A DNA stretch of 40,676 bases. It comes from Rhodanobacteraceae bacterium. Lineage in GTDB: Bacteria; Pseudomonadota; Gammaproteobacteria; Xanthomonadales; Rhodanobacteraceae. Every line of letters starts with the position of its first letter. Within the stretch, counting starts at the first letter, position 1. The stretch lies in the NCBI GenBank assembly GCA_021325475.1, contig JAJPHA010000105.1, forward strand, positions 1-40,676, read 5' to 3'. The notes below the pieces were generated by a model. That model was given only the letters and a program-made list of their open reading frames with translations. It did not search any database and was not told the origin of the DNA. Made by a program: the position numbers and the translations under genes. Positions 7,822-17,714 of the stretch are shown here, piece by piece.

Positions 7822-8569
7822 CGTGGGCCGGGGCGAAGTGTGTGAGCGCCTGCGCCTTGGTCAGCGCGACGCGCCGTGCGAGCAGGCGTTCGAGCAGTGC
7901 CCGCCAGCAGGTGAGGAGCTCGCGGTGGGCGACATCCGCGGGGTGCAGGCCAAGGCGCAGCAGCGGCAGGTGCGCGGTCAGCGGCTCGGCGCTGCGCAGC
8001 CACAGGCGGCTCGCCGCGCGCCGCCACGCCGAACGCGGCGAGACGGTGAGACAAGGTGCGGCGATGCGCGCCGGTCGGGCGAGCGCGACGAGCGCCGTGT
8101 GCGTGGTGGTGTAGGCGAGGCCGCTCGCCGCCAGCGCCGCGCGCGCGCCGGCGCTCGTCAGCCAGGCCGGCGGCACGAAACCCTGCACCGGCCAGCCGAG
8201 GCCGGCGAACATTTCCAGTCCGCGGGCGATGCGTTCGCGCGCCTGCGCTTCGTCGAGCGCGGCGAACTCGCCTTCGCCGGCGGTGAGCACGCGCCGCCGC
8301 CACCACGCGCGCGCGCCGCGCGGTGCCGGGGCGGCGTCACGGTGGTCGTAGCCGTGCAGCGCCAGCTCGTCGCCGCCGGCGAGCCGGCGCTCGATCGCCC
8401 GGCAGAACGCCGGGTCGCGATCGATGCGGCCGCGGCCGTGGAAGTTTGGTACGACCAGCAGCGTGAGCGGTGGCGCGCCAAGCGCGTCGAGCAGATCGAG
8501 CCAGCGCGCGCAGTGCGGCCAGGTCGCCGGCGCGACATCGTGCAGGGCGATGCACAGCGCGCCGCTCAT
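7796..8569 (-). CDS. Polysaccharide deacetylase family protein (DUF2334)
   Basis: A 257-residue protein of the DUF2334 branch of polysaccharide deacetylases. Visible features are CIALHDVAP at the start with the first His-Asp pair, DELALHGYDHRD with the second metal-binding HxxxH-like block (about 68-78), and FVPPAW and later segments of the NodB-like barrel. There is no signal peptide, as is common for DUF2334 members. Its ATG overlaps the stop of the glycosyltransferase (ATGA), so the two are translated together. This supports action on a sugar made or transferred by that enzyme, which is inference. Confidence 0.82.
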   Translation of the reverse strand: MSGALCIALHDVAPATWPHCARWLDLLDALGAPPLTLLVVPNFHGRGRIDRDPAFCRAIERRLAGGDELALHGYDHRDAAPAPRGARAWWRRRVLTAGEGEFAALDEAQARERIARGLEMFAGLGWPVQGFVPPAWLTSAGARAALAASGLAYTTTHTALVALARPARIAAPCLTVSPRSAWRRAASRLWLRSAEPLTAHLPLLRLGLHPADVAHRELLTCWRALLERLLARRVALTKAQALTHFAPAHVMPASHAR

Positions 8570-9702
8570 GGCACGCCCGGCGCATCGGCCGGCGCGGACG
8601 CGGCGGGCGATCGCCGCCGCGACAGGTGCAGATAGCGTTCGATTTGCTGCGCGAAGGTGCGCGACCAGGCGTATGTCTGCTCCACGCGGCGGCGCGCGGC
8701 GCGGCCCATCGCCTGCCGATCGCGCTCGTAGAGCGCCGCGATGGCGCGGCCGAGCGCGATGGCGTCGCTGCGCTCGGCGAGCACGCCGGTGTCGGCATCG
8801 ATCAACTCGGCCAGCGCGCCGCCGCGGATGCCGATCACCGGGCGACCGCAGGCCATGGCTTCGAGCACGATCAGGCCGAACGTTTCGTGCACGCCGGCAT
8901 GCACCAGCGCGTCGGCGCTCGCCAGCAGTCGCGCCAGCCGCACGCCGTCCTGTTCGTAGGGCAGCACGGTGACATTGGCGCGCAACGCCGCGCGGCGTTC
9001 GCCGCCGACCAGCAGCAGGTGATGGCGTGCGCCGAGCGCGGCGAAGGTCTCGAGCAGGAGCGGAATCTGCTTCTCGCGCGCCATGCGACCGGCGAAGATC
9101 AGCAAGCGGGTGTCGGCGGGGAGTCCCAGTTCCGCGCGCAGCGCCGGGTCGTGCCGGGCGGGATGAAAGACCTCGCCATCGACGCCGAGCGGTTGCACGA
9201 CGATGCGCTCGACGCCGCCGTCGGCGAGGCGCTGCGCGACCGCGCGGCTCGGCGCCAACACCAGATCGAAGCGGTTGTACAAGGATCGGAGATAACGGTC
9301 GGCGGCGGCGCCGACCAGACGTCCGCAGCGGCCGGCGAGCAGACGCGGCAGATCGGAGTGGGCGAACGCCACCGCCGGCACGCCGAGCGCATCGGCGGCG
9401 TCGAGCGCGGCGAAGGCGAGCTGATACGGATCGCCGGCCTCGATCAGATCCGGCGCGAGTTCGCATAGTGCGCGGCGGAAGCGCGCCGGCCACAGCGGCA
9501 GGCGATAGCCGCCGCCGAACGGGATGCGCGGACTGGCGAGCGTGTGGATGTCCGGTGCGATCTCGCCGTCGCGCGCGCCGGGCACCAGCAGGCTGTGACG
9601 CAGGCCGGGCTGGCGCTGGTAGTGGCGGTGCTTGGCGAGCAGATAGCGCTTCACGCCGCCGCTGTGCGGCGCGAAAAACAGTGTGACATCGGCGACGTGC
9701 AT
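8566..9702 (-). CDS. Glycosyltransferase, GT4/GT1-like (GT-B fold)
   Basis: A 378-residue retaining-type glycosyltransferase. The N-terminal half opens with FFAPHSGGVKRYL, the acceptor-side glycine motif. The C-terminal half has FAGRMAREKQIPLLLETFAAL and the donor-binding EX7E block HETFGLIVLEAMACGRPVIG. Start ATG 9702 gives a normal family N-terminus. It forms an operon with the DUF2334 deacetylase by ATGA overlap and is divergent from the flippase-like membrane protein gene at 9846. Glycosyltransferase plus deacetylase plus flippase-like protein resembles a small glycolipid pathway. Donor and acceptor cannot be told from sequence. Confidence 0.9.
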   Translation of the reverse strand: MHVADVTLFFAPHSGGVKRYLLAKHRHYQRQPGLRHSLLVPGARDGEIAPDIHTLASPRIPFGGGYRLPLWPARFRRALCELAPDLIEAGDPYQLAFAALDAADALGVPAVAFAHSDLPRLLAGRCGRLVGAAADRYLRSLYNRFDLVLAPSRAVAQRLADGGVERIVVQPLGVDGEVFHPARHDPALRAELGLPADTRLLIFAGRMAREKQIPLLLETFAALGARHHLLLVGGERRAALRANVTVLPYEQDGVRLARLLASADALVHAGVHETFGLIVLEAMACGRPVIGIRGGALAELIDADTGVLAERSDAIALGRAIAALYERDRQAMGRAARRRVEQTYAWSRTFAQQIERYLHLSRRRSPAASAPADAPGVP

Positions 9703-9845
9703 GCGCGGCCCTCGGCGGACGCGGCTACTACGCGGCAAGCCGATGACAGGCGTGTGACGACGATCGCGCTCGGCGGTCGACGAGTTGCAAGAATCCCGTT
9801 GCAGAGTGCGCGGATGCGCGCCCGCATTCGGCTGCCAGCGTGACG

Positions 9846-10847
9846 ATGAATTCCGCGACCCGCGCCGCGTCGTCGCGCCGCCGGCTGCTGATCGCGGCGG
9901 CGCTCGCGACGATGCTCGGCGCGCCGCTGCTGCTCGGCGGCCGCGGCGCGATGGCCGCGCTCGCCGCGCTGCCGGCGTCCGCATTCGCCGCCGTGCTCGG
10001 CCTGACCGCGCTGTCCTGGTTCGCGCGCGCCGTCAAGCTGCGTCTGCTGATGCGGCGGATCGGCTTGCGCTGTGGCATGGCGCACGCGCTCGGCATCACG
10101 CTCGCGTCCGAGTTCGGCTTCGCCGTCACGCCGGCCGGCGTCGGCGGTTACCTCGCCGGCGTCCACTATCTGCGCCGTGCCGGTGCCGGCGCCGCGGCGG
10201 CCGCCATGGTGACGGCGGCCGATCAACTGCTCGATGCGGCGTTCTTCGCGCTCGCGCTGCCGCTCGCCGCGCTGGTCCTGTCGGGCGGTGCGGCGAGCCA
10301 CGGCACGATCCTGCCGTGGCGCGCCGCGAGCCTTGCGCTCCTCGTCGCCGCGGGTCTGTGGCTGGCGCGCCGCCCGCTCGCGCGGCTGCGCTCGCGTCGG
10401 CTGCGGTACTGGCGAAGAACGCTCGCGGCGCACGTCGCGGCGTGGCGCGGCGAGGCGCGCCGGCTGCTCGCGGGCGGGCCGCGCTGGCTCGCCGTGCTGG
10501 TCGCACTCACTGCGTTGCAATGGCTCGCGCGCTACGGCGTGTTGCCGCTCGCGCTCGCCCTGCTCGGTCACGGCGTGCCGTTCGCGCTCGCCTTTCTCGC
10601 CCAGTCCTGCGTGCTGCACGCCGCGCAGTGGACCGGCGTGCCGGGCGGCGCCGGTGGTGCCGAGCTCGGTCTCGGTGCGGTGTTCGCTGCGGTGGTGCCG
10701 GCCGCGGACTTCGCCGCCGCGATGCTGCTGTGGCGGCTGGCGAGCTTCCACGTCTGCCTGCTCGCCGGGGCGATGGCGATTGCCGGACTCGCGCGGCATC
10801 GGCAACCGCCCGCCGCGGCGGTGGCCGATGCGCCGCGTGCCGGCTGA
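9846..10847 (+). CDS. Flippase-like membrane protein (UPF0104 / LPG synthase transmembrane-domain family)
   Basis: A 333-residue integral membrane protein with seven or eight hydrophobic segments, of the family that includes YbhN and the transmembrane part of lysyl-phosphatidylglycerol synthase (MprF). Conserved features are the WFARAVKLRLLMRRIG loop, EFGFAVTPAGVGGYLAG with the family Pro-Ala-Gly signature (about 91-107), TAADQLLD, and QWTGVPGGAGGAELGLGAVF near the C-terminus. There is no soluble aminoacyl-transfer domain, so this is the membrane module alone. ATG 9846 is chosen; GTG 9840 is two codons upstream. Divergent placement from the glycosyltransferase suggests export or flipping of a lipid, as inference. 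Confidence 0.85.
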   Translation: MNSATRAASSRRRLLIAAALATMLGAPLLLGGRGAMAALAALPASAFAAVLGLTALSWFARAVKLRLLMRRIGLRCGMAHALGITLASEFGFAVTPAGVGGYLAGVHYLRRAGAGAAAAAMVTAADQLLDAAFFALALPLAALVLSGGAASHGTILPWRAASLALLVAAGLWLARRPLARLRSRRLRYWRRTLAAHVAAWRGEARRLLAGGPRWLAVLVALTALQWLARYGVLPLALALLGHGVPFALAFLAQSCVLHAAQWTGVPGGAGGAELGLGAVFAAVVPAADFAAAMLLWRLASFHVCLLAGAMAIAGLARHRQPPAAAVADAPRAG

Positions 10848-10872
10848 GGTTCGGCTGCGCCGCGCCGGTGTC

Positions 10873-12732
10873 TCAGATCAGGCGGGCATTGCGGACGCGG
10901 CGGAAGCGGCGCGCGAACGCGCGATGGCCGCCTTCGAGGTTGACGACGAGCGTGTGGCCGCCGAAGACGACGTGGGCGAGGATGTCGTGCTGCACGCGCG
11001 TCGCCGCGCGAGCATCGTAGCGCTGCCACCAGGCCCGAGTGGTGAAACCGAGCAGATACAGTGGGCGTTCCGGCAGGTGGCGCAGACGTTTGCGCACGAG
11101 ATAGGCCTGGCGGATGCCGGCGACGCGACTGAGCTGCGCGCGCAGGGTTTCGATGGTGGCCGCGTCCAGGCCGTGTTCGTCGAAACGATCGGTGACGCGC
11201 ACGTGCCGGCGCTCCTCCGCTGCCGCTTCCTGCACACGCATCTCCGCCAGCATGCGCGCATGCCACTGATCGGCCTCGGCCTTGCGGCCGGCGCGCCAAT
11301 GAAAATCGCGCAAGGTCTGCGCGCCCGGGATCACTGCTTCCCGATCCTGCTGCATGGCGCGCACGACCAGCGCTTCGCCGGCGGCGTCGCCGCGCCACAG
11401 CAGGCGCTGGCCGAGGGCGAAGCACGCCCTGGGATCGTCGCCGGCGCGCGCGTGCAGTGCGCGCAGTTGCTCCAGCGCGCGGTCGGCGCCGGCGCCGACG
11501 CTCTCCTCGAGCAGGGCGAGCTGGCAGGCGTCCTCGATCGCCAACGTCGTCGTCTCCGCCCGGTGCCGCAGTTGTTGCAAGCGCTGGCGCTGTTCCTGCA
11601 CCTCGGTGTAGCGTCGGTTCCACTCCTGCCGGATGCCTTCGCGCCAGCGCGCATCGAGCGCCTCGATCAGGCGTTCGCGCGCGCTGCCGAGCAGGCGATC
11701 GGCCGCCGCGTCCGGTGTCGGCGGTGCCAGGTGTGGCGCCTCGCCGAGCGCGCGCAGGCGCGCGGCAAGGCTCGGGTGCGTGTCCGTCACGTCGCCGTCT
11801 TCGCCGGTGGCACCGCTCAGCCAGCGTTGCGCTTCCTCGCCCGCCAGTCGTTCGTGCACGTCGCGGCCGAGATCGGAAAACGGCAGCGCCGCCGGTTGCG
11901 GCTCGTCGCTGGCGCGCGCGAACACCGCCGGCCAGAACTGCGCGCGCAGGTAGCGGCCGATCACGGCCACGCCGGTCAGTGCCTCGGCGGCGGTGCGCGA
12001 CGAGGTCAGTTGTGCCGAGATGCGATCGGCTTCGTATTCGTTGGCGCGTGCCAGCGGAAACGAATACGCGCCGAAGTACGGGGCGTACCACGCGAAGAAT
12101 CGCTGAACCAGGAATCCGCAGACATTGCGCGAGCGCGCCAGTTCCTGGTCCAGACGCTGCCAGGTGTAACGCAACCGGTACAGCCAGTTGCCGAACCGGG
12201 CGTGGCCGCGCGCGAGATGGCCGAGCTCGTGCGCCAGTACGGCGTCGAATTGTTCCACGGTCAGGCATTTGAGCAGCGGCAGGCCGAGCAGCAGGTAATT
12301 GCGCGGCCAGCCGAACGGGCCCAGGCGCGGTACCTGGGCCACGCCGGCGTTGAAGTCGTCGTTGATGAGGACCTGGTGGAAGCGCGGTGCGCGCAGGCGG
12401 CGACGCAGTTGCTCGATCCGCGCGAACAGCGCCGGCGCCTCGTGCGGGCCGATCGAAAAGCCGACCGGCGCGGGGATGCGCACGACGAGGGCGCGCAGCA
12501 CGAGCAGCAGCAAGGCGCCGGACAGCGCGACGAACTTGAGTGCGACGAACTTGAGATACACGCACGCCAGTACGGACGCGGCGAACAAGCCGAGCAGCAG
12601 CGCCACCAGCAGGGCGAGATAGCCGTAGCCGAGCAGCGCCAGCAACACGACCCGCGCCTTGTACAGACGCGGATGGCGCTCCGCAAACCGCTCCAGCGCG
12701 GCCACGGTCTGTTCGAATTGCTGACGATCCAT
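10873..12732 (-). CDS. M48 family membrane metallopeptidase
   Basis: A 619-residue zinc peptidase with hydrophobic segments at about 26-55 and 56-85, then the M48 domain. The zinc motif is [12 protein letters not shown] with HELGH at 168-172, and NEYEADRIS further on supplies the third ligand. The part after about residue 330 is long, charged and mostly helical (for example [12 protein letters not shown]), possibly a TPR-like region, and has no clear family. ATG 12732 is preferred over ATG 12780 because GGGAGG sits a few bases upstream. Members of this group act in membrane-protein quality control, which I take only as a general guide. It stands alone between eda and the flippase-like gene. 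Confidence 0.85.
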   Translation of the reverse strand: MDRQQFEQTVAALERFAERHPRLYKARVVLLALLGYGYLALLVALLLGLFAASVLACVYLKFVALKFVALSGALLLLVLRALVVRIPAPVGFSIGPHEAPALFARIEQLRRRLRAPRFHQVLINDDFNAGVAQVPRLGPFGWPRNYLLLGLPLLKCLTVEQFDAVLAHELGHLARGHARFGNWLYRLRYTWQRLDQELARSRNVCGFLVQRFFAWYAPYFGAYSFPLARANEYEADRISAQLTSSRTAAEALTGVAVIGRYLRAQFWPAVFARASDEPQPAALPFSDLGRDVHERLAGEEAQRWLSGATGEDGDVTDTHPSLAARLRALGEAPHLAPPTPDAAADRLLGSARERLIEALDARWREGIRQEWNRRYTEVQEQRQRLQQLRHRAETTTLAIEDACQLALLEESVGAGADRALEQLRALHARAGDDPRACFALGQRLLWRGDAAGEALVVRAMQQDREAVIPGAQTLRDFHWRAGRKAEADQWHARMLAEMRVQEAAAEERRHVRVTDRFDEHGLDAATIETLRAQLSRVAGIRQAYLVRKRLRHLPERPLYLLGFTTRAWWQRYDARAATRVQHDILAHVVFGGHTLVVNLEGGHRAFARRFRRVRNARLI

Positions 12733-12827
12733 CAGAGCCTCCCTGCGGGCGGCGCGAAGCACGCCGCCGGTTCGCGGCATGGCGCCCTGTTTACCGTCTT
12801 CGAATTCGCCCGGTCAAGCGCGTGGTG

Positions 12828-13475
12828 CTACCCGCGCAGCGCGGCGGCCTGGCGCGCGAGCGCCTCGATCGCGGCGAAGTCGCCGGCGGCGAGGCGATCC
12901 GGCGGCGCCAGCCACGAGCCGCCGACGGCGATCACGTTCGGCAGGGCGAGATAGGCCGCGGCCTTGCCGGCGTCGATGCCGCCGGTGGGACAGAAGCGGA
13001 TGTCGGGCAGCGGCGCGGCCAGCGCGCGCAGATACGCCACGCCGCCGGCCGCTTCGGCCGGGAAGAATTTCTGCAGGCGGAAGCCGCGTTCGTGGAAGGT
13101 CATCGCCTCGCTCGCGGTGGCGGCGCCGGGCAGGAACGGCAGCGCCGAGTTCTCCGCGGCCTGCAGCAGGCCGAGCGAGGCGCCGGGCGCGACCGCGAAG
13201 CGCGCGCCGGCGGCCTCGGCGGCGCGCAGATCGTCGGCATTGCGCACGGTGCCGGCGCCGACCACGGCGGCGCCGTCGGCGGCGATCGCCTCGATCGCCT
13301 CCAGTGCCGCGCGGGTGCGCAGGGTGACCTCGATCGCGCGGATGCCGCCGGCGACGAGCGCGCGGGCGAGCGGTGCGGCGACCTCGACGCGCTCCAGGGT
13401 GACCACGGCGATCACCGGCGCGAGGCCCAGGATGGTTTCCAGTTCGTCCTGGCGGCGCTGGGTCCAGATGCTCAT
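12828..13475 (-). CDS. eda: KDPG aldolase (2-dehydro-3-deoxy-phosphogluconate aldolase)
   Basis: A 215-residue class I aldolase that splits 2-keto-3-deoxy-6-phosphogluconate into pyruvate and glyceraldehyde 3-phosphate, the last Entner-Doudoroff step. E49 in AIEVTLRT is the catalytic glutamate, K136 in LQKFFPAE forms the Schiff base, and PTGGI at 163-167 binds phosphate. Length is normal. The ATG overlaps the edd stop as ATGA, so the two are translationally coupled at the end of the zwf-pgl-edd-eda operon. Confidence 0.96.
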   Translation of the reverse strand: MSIWTQRRQDELETILGLAPVIAVVTLERVEVAAPLARALVAGGIRAIEVTLRTRAALEAIEAIAADGAAVVGAGTVRNADDLRAAEAAGARFAVAPGASLGLLQAAENSALPFLPGAATASEAMTFHERGFRLQKFFPAEAAGGVAYLRALAAPLPDIRFCPTGGIDAGKAAAYLALPNVIAVGGSWLAPPDRLAAGDFAAIEALARQAAALRG

Positions 13476-15304
13476 GTCTCGGCTCCAGTAAAAAGTATAC
13501 TCGCGCCGCGATCGGCCGGACCGACGGCGGCGCGGAAGCTGGCGAACAATTCGCGGCCGAGCCCGGCGTGGTGGCCCTCGAGCGCGGCCGACGCCGGCGC
13601 GCGTGCGGCGAATTCGGCCGGATCGGCGCGGACCTCGAGCGTGCCGGCGCGCGCGTCGATGCGCACGACGTCGCCGTCGCGCACGCGCGCGATGGCGCCG
13701 CCGGCGGCGGCCTCGGGGGTGACGTGGATCGCCGCCGGCACGCGGCCCGAGGCGCCGGACATGCGGCCGTCGGTGACCAGCGCGACGCGATGGCCGCGGT
13801 CCTGCAGCACGCCGAGCGCCGGCGTGAGCTTGTGCAGTTCCGGCATGCCGTTGGCGCGCGGCCCCTGGAAGCGCACCACGGCGACGACGTCGCGGTCGAG
13901 TTCGCCGCGTTCGAACGCCGCCTGCACCTGATCCTGGTCGTCGAACACACGCGCCGGTGCCTCGATGACGAGACGGTCGTCCGGCACCGCCGAGACCTTG
14001 ATCGTGGCGCGGCCGAGATTGCCTTCGAGCATGCGCAGCCCGCCGTCGGGCCAGAACGGCTCGGCGACCGGCCGCAGCACGGCCGGATCGCGACTCTGCG
14101 CCGCCGCCGGCACGCGCTCGACCGCGCCCTCGGCGCCGAGGCGCGCCTCGGCGCGATAGGCGTCGAGGCCGTCGCCCCACACCGTGCGCACATCGCCGTG
14201 CAGCAGGCCGGCGTCGAGCAGTTGCGCGATCAGCAAGCCCATGCCGCCGGCGGCGTGGAACTGGTTCACGTCGGCGCGCCCGTTCGGGTAGACGCGCGCG
14301 AGCAGCGGCACCGCGCGCGACAGCGCATCGAAGTCCTCCCAGCGCAGATCGATGCCGGCGGCGCGGGCGATGGCGACGAGGTGCAGCAGATGATTGGTCG
14401 AGCCGCCGGTGGCGTGCAGCCCGACCACGCCGTTGACGATCGCGCGCTCGTCGATCAGGCGGCCGACCGGCCGATAGTCCGCGCCGAGCGCGGTGATCGC
14501 CGCGGCGCGGCGCACCGCCTCGACGGTGAGCGCATCGCGCAGCGCGGTGTTGGGGTGGACGAAACTCGCGCCCGGCAGGTGCAGGCCCATGATCTCCATC
14601 AGCATCTGGTTGGAGTTGGCGGTGCCGTAGAAGGTGCAGGTGCCGGATGCATGATAGGCGCGCGCCTCCGCCTCGAGCAGTTGCTCGCGGCCGACCTTGC
14701 CCTCGGCGTATAATTGTCTAATTCTGGATTTTTCCTCATTGCCGATGCCGCTCGGCATCGGTCCGGCCGGCACGAACACCGCCGGCAGGTGGCCGAAGGT
14801 CAGCGCCGCGATCAGCAACCCCGGCACGATCTTGTCGCAGATACCGAGGTAGAGCGCGGCGTCGAACATGTCGTGCGACAGCGCGACCGCGGCGGACAGC
14901 GCGATCACGTCGCGCGAGAACAGCGACAGCTCCATGCCGGCGCGGCCCTGGGTGATGCCGTCGCACATCGCCGCCACGCCGCCGGCCACCTGCGCGGTGG
15001 CGCCGGCGGTGCGCGCCGCCTCGCGGATCAGCGCGGGATAGCGCTCGTAGGGCTGGTGCGCCGAGAGCATGTCGTTGTAGGCGGTGACGATGGCGAGATT
15101 CGGCGTCTCGCCGCCGCGCAGCGCGGCCTTGTCGGCGGCCGGGCAGGCGGCGAAGCCGTGGGCGAGATTGCCGCACGACAGGCGACGCCGGCGCGGACCG
15201 TCGCCGCGCGCGGCGTCGATCCGGGCGAGATAGCGCGCGCGCGAGGCGCGGCTGCGCGCGGCGATGCGCGCGGTGACCTCGGCGACGACGGGGTGGAGTT
15301 TCAT
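13472..15304 (-). CDS. edd: Phosphogluconate dehydratase
   Basis: A 610-residue Fe-S dehydratase of the IlvD/Edd family that converts 6-phosphogluconate to 2-keto-3-deoxy-6-phosphogluconate. Family blocks are [52 protein letters not shown] with cluster cysteines, [15 protein letters not shown] and [13 protein letters not shown] 15304 gives the standard MKLHPVV start. Codons for [11 protein letters not shown] (14707-14740) are strikingly AT-rich, with two AGA and one TTA, although the peptide itself is conserved in the family. The last codons before the stop carry the 13-mer at 13488-13500. Confidence 0.96.
   Translation of the reverse strand: MKLHPVVAEVTARIAARSRASRARYLARIDAARGDGPRRRRLSCGNLAHGFAACPAADKAALRGGETPNLAIVTAYNDMLSAHQPYERYPALIREAARTAGATAQVAGGVAAMCDGITQGRAGMELSLFSRDVIALSAAVALSHDMFDAALYLGICDKIVPGLLIAALTFGHLPAVFVPAGPMPSGIGNEEKSRIRQLYAEGKVGREQLLEAEARAYHASGTCTFYGTANSNQMLMEIMGLHLPGASFVHPNTALRDALTVEAVRRAAAITALGADYRPVGRLIDERAIVNGVVGLHATGGSTNHLLHLVAIARAAGIDLRWEDFDALSRAVPLLARVYPNGRADVNQFHAAGGMGLLIAQLLDAGLLHGDVRTVWGDGLDAYRAEARLGAEGAVERVPAAAQSRDPAVLRPVAEPFWPDGGLRMLEGNLGRATIKVSAVPDDRLVIEAPARVFDDQDQVQAAFERGELDRDVVAVVRFQGPRANGMPELHKLTPALGVLQDRGHRVALVTDGRMSGASGRVPAAIHVTPEAAAGGAIARVRDGDVVRIDARAGTLEVRADPAEFAARAPASAALEGHHAGLGRELFASFRAAVGPADRGASILFTGAET
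13488..13500. repeat. AT-rich 13-mer GTAAAAAGTATAC, copy 2
   Basis: Identical to 4432-4444. In the edd sense strand it is read AGT-ATA-CTT-TTT-AC, encoding SILFT at the very C-terminus. It ends about 13 bases upstream of the eda start, so a local translational effect on eda is conceivable, but copy 1 has no such context. Confidence 0.75.
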
Positions 15305-15380
15305 GGACGCGGGCCTCGCGGGGTGGATCTCAGGGAACCTGCAAACCAAAGGAGGAATCCCACTCCGGCTGGTCAAGCCC

Positions 15381-15427
15381 CCTTGAGTCAAGGAGGCGAT
15401 CAAACCCTTGCTCGGCAAGGGTTTGAT
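15381..15427. other. Two tandem hairpins in the pgl-edd spacer
   Basis: The 187-base gap between pgl and edd holds a perfect 12-base-pair stem, ATCAAACCCTTG (15399-15410) with loop CTCGG and CAAGGGTTTGAT (15416-15427). Next to it is a smaller palindrome, CCTTGA-G-TCAAGG (15381-15393). Neither is followed by a T-run on the minus strand, so this is not an intrinsic terminator. In the polycistronic RNA it could be a processing or stability element separating zwf-pgl from edd-eda. The rest of the gap shows nothing recognisable. Confidence 0.6.
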
Positions 15428-15491
15428 GGGGGTCGTGGAGGTGCGACGCGGCAGCCGAAGACAGGAACATGGGGAGGGAACCGGACCTTTC

Positions 15492-16181
15492 TCAGGGACA
15501 CCAGAATACCTGCGGCCGCACGCGGGCGTGCGCGAGCACGCGCGCGACCGGTGCCGACGCCGGCGCGGCGAGCGCGCGCGCGAGCACCGCACGCTTGGCC
15601 GCACCTTCGATGTGCAGATACAGCGCGCGCGTCGCGGTCAACGCCGGCAGGGTCAACGTCAGGCGCGGTTCCGGCACGCTCGGCGCGCGCATCGGCAGCA
15701 CGCGCGCGGCGCCGGCCGGGTCGAGCGCCGCGGCGAGGCGATCGCCGTCCGGCAGCAGCGAAGCGCAGTGGCCGTCTTCGCCCATGCCGAGCACGACCGC
15801 GTCGAACGGCAGCGGCAGCGCGGCGATGCGCGCGGCGACTTCGGCGAGCTCGGCGTCGGCATCGACGGCCGCGCCGCGCAGCGGCACGAAGCGCGCCGGC
15901 GCGACGGCGAGCAGGGTCTCGCGCAGCAGCCGTTCGTTCGACCGCGCGTCGTCGGCCGGCACGCGGCGTTCGTCGGTCAGCGTCAGCGTGACTCGTTCCC
16001 AGGCGAGCGGTTGCGCGGCGAGCGCGTCCAGGAACCGCCGCGGCGTGGCACCGCCCGGCACGGCGAGCACCGCCGCGCCGCGTGCGGCGATGCCGGCGGC
16101 GAGATCGGCCGCGACCGCGCGCGCCAGCGCCTGCGCCAGCGCGGCGCCGTCGGCGAACACGTGTTCGGCGACCGGCGGCAT
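15492..16181 (-). CDS. pgl: 6-phosphogluconolactonase
   Basis: A 229-residue DevB-type lactonase that hydrolyses 6-phosphogluconolactone to 6-phosphogluconate. Visible motifs are [14 protein letters not shown] (about 43-56), [26 protein letters not shown] and [20 protein letters not shown] 16181 is two bases after the zwf stop, so translation is coupled to zwf. The order zwf-pgl-edd-eda puts the whole route from glucose 6-phosphate to pyruvate in one operon. Confidence 0.94.
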   Translation of the reverse strand: MPPVAEHVFADGAALAQALARAVAADLAAGIAARGAAVLAVPGGATPRRFLDALAAQPLAWERVTLTLTDERRVPADDARSNERLLRETLLAVAPARFVPLRGAAVDADAELAEVAARIAALPLPFDAVVLGMGEDGHCASLLPDGDRLAAALDPAGAARVLPMRAPSVPEPRLTLTLPALTATRALYLHIEGAAKRAVLARALAAPASAPVARVLAHARVRPQVFWCP

Positions 16182-16183
16182 GG

Positions 16184-17653
16184 TCAGTCGTCGTGCCAGG
16201 TGCGGCCGTCGCGCTCGATCAGCGCCACCGCCGCGCTCGGGCCCCAGGTGCCGGCGGTGTAGGGCTTCGGCGGTTCGCCGCTCGCCTCCCAGGCGGCGAG
16301 GATCGGATCGATCCAGCGCCAGGCGGCCTCGACTTCGTCGCGGCGCATGAACAGCGTGGGATTGCCACGCACCACGTCCAGCAGCAGGCGCTCGTAGGCA
16401 TCGGGATGACGCACGCCGAACGCCTCGGCGAAGCTCATGTCGAGCGGCACGCGGCGCAGACGCAGGCCGCCCGGACCGGGATGCTTGAGCATCAGCCACA
16501 GCTTCACGCCCTCGTCCGGCTGCAAGCGCAGCACCAGCTTGTTCGGCGCGATCGGGCCGGCGGCGGCGCCGAAGATCGAATGCGGGATGGCGCGGAACGC
16601 GACCACGATCTCGGACACGCGCTCGGCCAGCCGCTTGCCGGTGCGCAGATAGAACGGCACGCCGGCCCAGCGCCAGTTCTGCACCTCGGCGCGCAGGGCG
16701 ACGAAGGTTTCGGTGCCGGCGTCGCCGCGGCCGGATTCCTCGAGATAACCCGGCACCGGCCCGCCGGACGTGGCGCCGGCGCGGTACTGGCCGCGCACGG
16801 TCAGGCGCCCGGCGTTGGTCGCGTCGATCGGCGCGAGCGCGCGCAGCACCTTGAGCTTTTCGTCGCGGATGGCGTCGGCATCCAGCGCCGGCGGCGGTTC
16901 CATCGCCACCATGCACAGCAGTTGCAGCAGGTGGTTCTGCACCATGTCGCGCAGCGCGCCGGCGTTCGCGTAGTAGCCGGCGCGGCCTTCCACGCCGACC
17001 GTCTCGGCCACGGTGATCTGCACGTGGTCGATGTGCTCGGCGCGCCACAACGGCTCGAACAGCGCATTGCCGAAGCGCAGCGCGATCAGGTTCTGCACCG
17101 TTTCCTTGCCGAGATAGTGGTCGATGCGGAAGGTCTGCCGCTCGGCGAAGGCGCGCCCGACCGCGGTGTTGATCGCGGTGGCGCTGGCGAGGTCGCTGCC
17201 GAGCGGCTTCTCCAGCACCACGCGCACCTCGCCCGCCGTCAGTTCCAGCTCGCGCAGCCGCTCGCAGATCGGCACGTAGAGTTCGGCGCTGGTGGCGAGA
17301 TAGAACACGCGCACGCGCGGCGGGGCAGCGGCGAGCCGCGCCGCGAGGTCGCGCCAGCCGGCGACGTCGGTGGCGTCGAGCGCGTGGTATTCGACCAGCG
17401 CCAGGAAACGTTCGCGCGCGAGCGCGTCCGCCGCGACCACGGCGTTGCGATCGAGCGCCGCGCGCACGCGCTGGCGGTAGGTGGTTTCGTCGATCGCTTC
17501 GCGGCCGAGCGCGAGGATGCGGCTGCCGTCGCGGATCTGGCCGTCGGCGTAGCGGTGCCACAGCGCCGGCAGCAGCTTGCGCAGCGCCAGGTCGCCGGTG
17601 CCGCCGAAGATGACAAGATCGAACGCCTCGACCGCCTGCCCGGATCCGCTCAT
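16184..17653 (-). CDS. zwf: Glucose-6-phosphate 1-dehydrogenase
   Basis: A 489-residue dehydrogenase that oxidises glucose 6-phosphate to the lactone with NAD(P)+. The Rossmann motif IFGGTGDLALRKLLPAL lies at about 15-31, the substrate and catalytic block RIDHYLGKE at 176-184, and FRAIPHSIF and the C-terminal WRWIDPIL are typical. ATG 17653 follows a good sigma-70-like promoter (17685-17714), giving a leader of about 25 bases. It is the first gene of the Entner-Doudoroff operon and divergent from the GntR regulator, whose putative operators overlap its promoter. Confidence 0.96.
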   Translation of the reverse strand: MSGSGQAVEAFDLVIFGGTGDLALRKLLPALWHRYADGQIRDGSRILALGREAIDETTYRQRVRAALDRNAVVAADALARERFLALVEYHALDATDVAGWRDLAARLAAAPPRVRVFYLATSAELYVPICERLRELELTAGEVRVVLEKPLGSDLASATAINTAVGRAFAERQTFRIDHYLGKETVQNLIALRFGNALFEPLWRAEHIDHVQITVAETVGVEGRAGYYANAGALRDMVQNHLLQLLCMVAMEPPPALDADAIRDEKLKVLRALAPIDATNAGRLTVRGQYRAGATSGGPVPGYLEESGRGDAGTETFVALRAEVQNWRWAGVPFYLRTGKRLAERVSEIVVAFRAIPHSIFGAAAGPIAPNKLVLRLQPDEGVKLWLMLKHPGPGGLRLRRVPLDMSFAEAFGVRHPDAYERLLLDVVRGNPTLFMRRDEVEAAWRWIDPILAAWEASGEPPKPYTAGTWGPSAAVALIERDGRTWHDD

Positions 17654-17684
17654 CGCCGTTCATCGCCCGTAGGGAACCGCGCGA

Positions 17685-17714
17685 ATAATACCACTTGAAT
17701 ACCTTATCAGGCAA
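17685..17714 (-). promoter_or_regulatory. Promoter of the zwf-pgl-edd-eda operon
   Basis: On the minus strand, -35 TTGCCT (17714-17709) and -10 TATTAT (17690-17685) are separated by 18 bases. Transcription would start near 17678. The putative regulator site at 17687-17703 covers the -10 and spacer, which fits repression. Confidence 0.7.

Noticed and set aside
15399-15427. Intrinsic terminator after pgl
   Set aside because: The stem is strong, but no T-run follows on the transcribed strand and the operon continues into edd.
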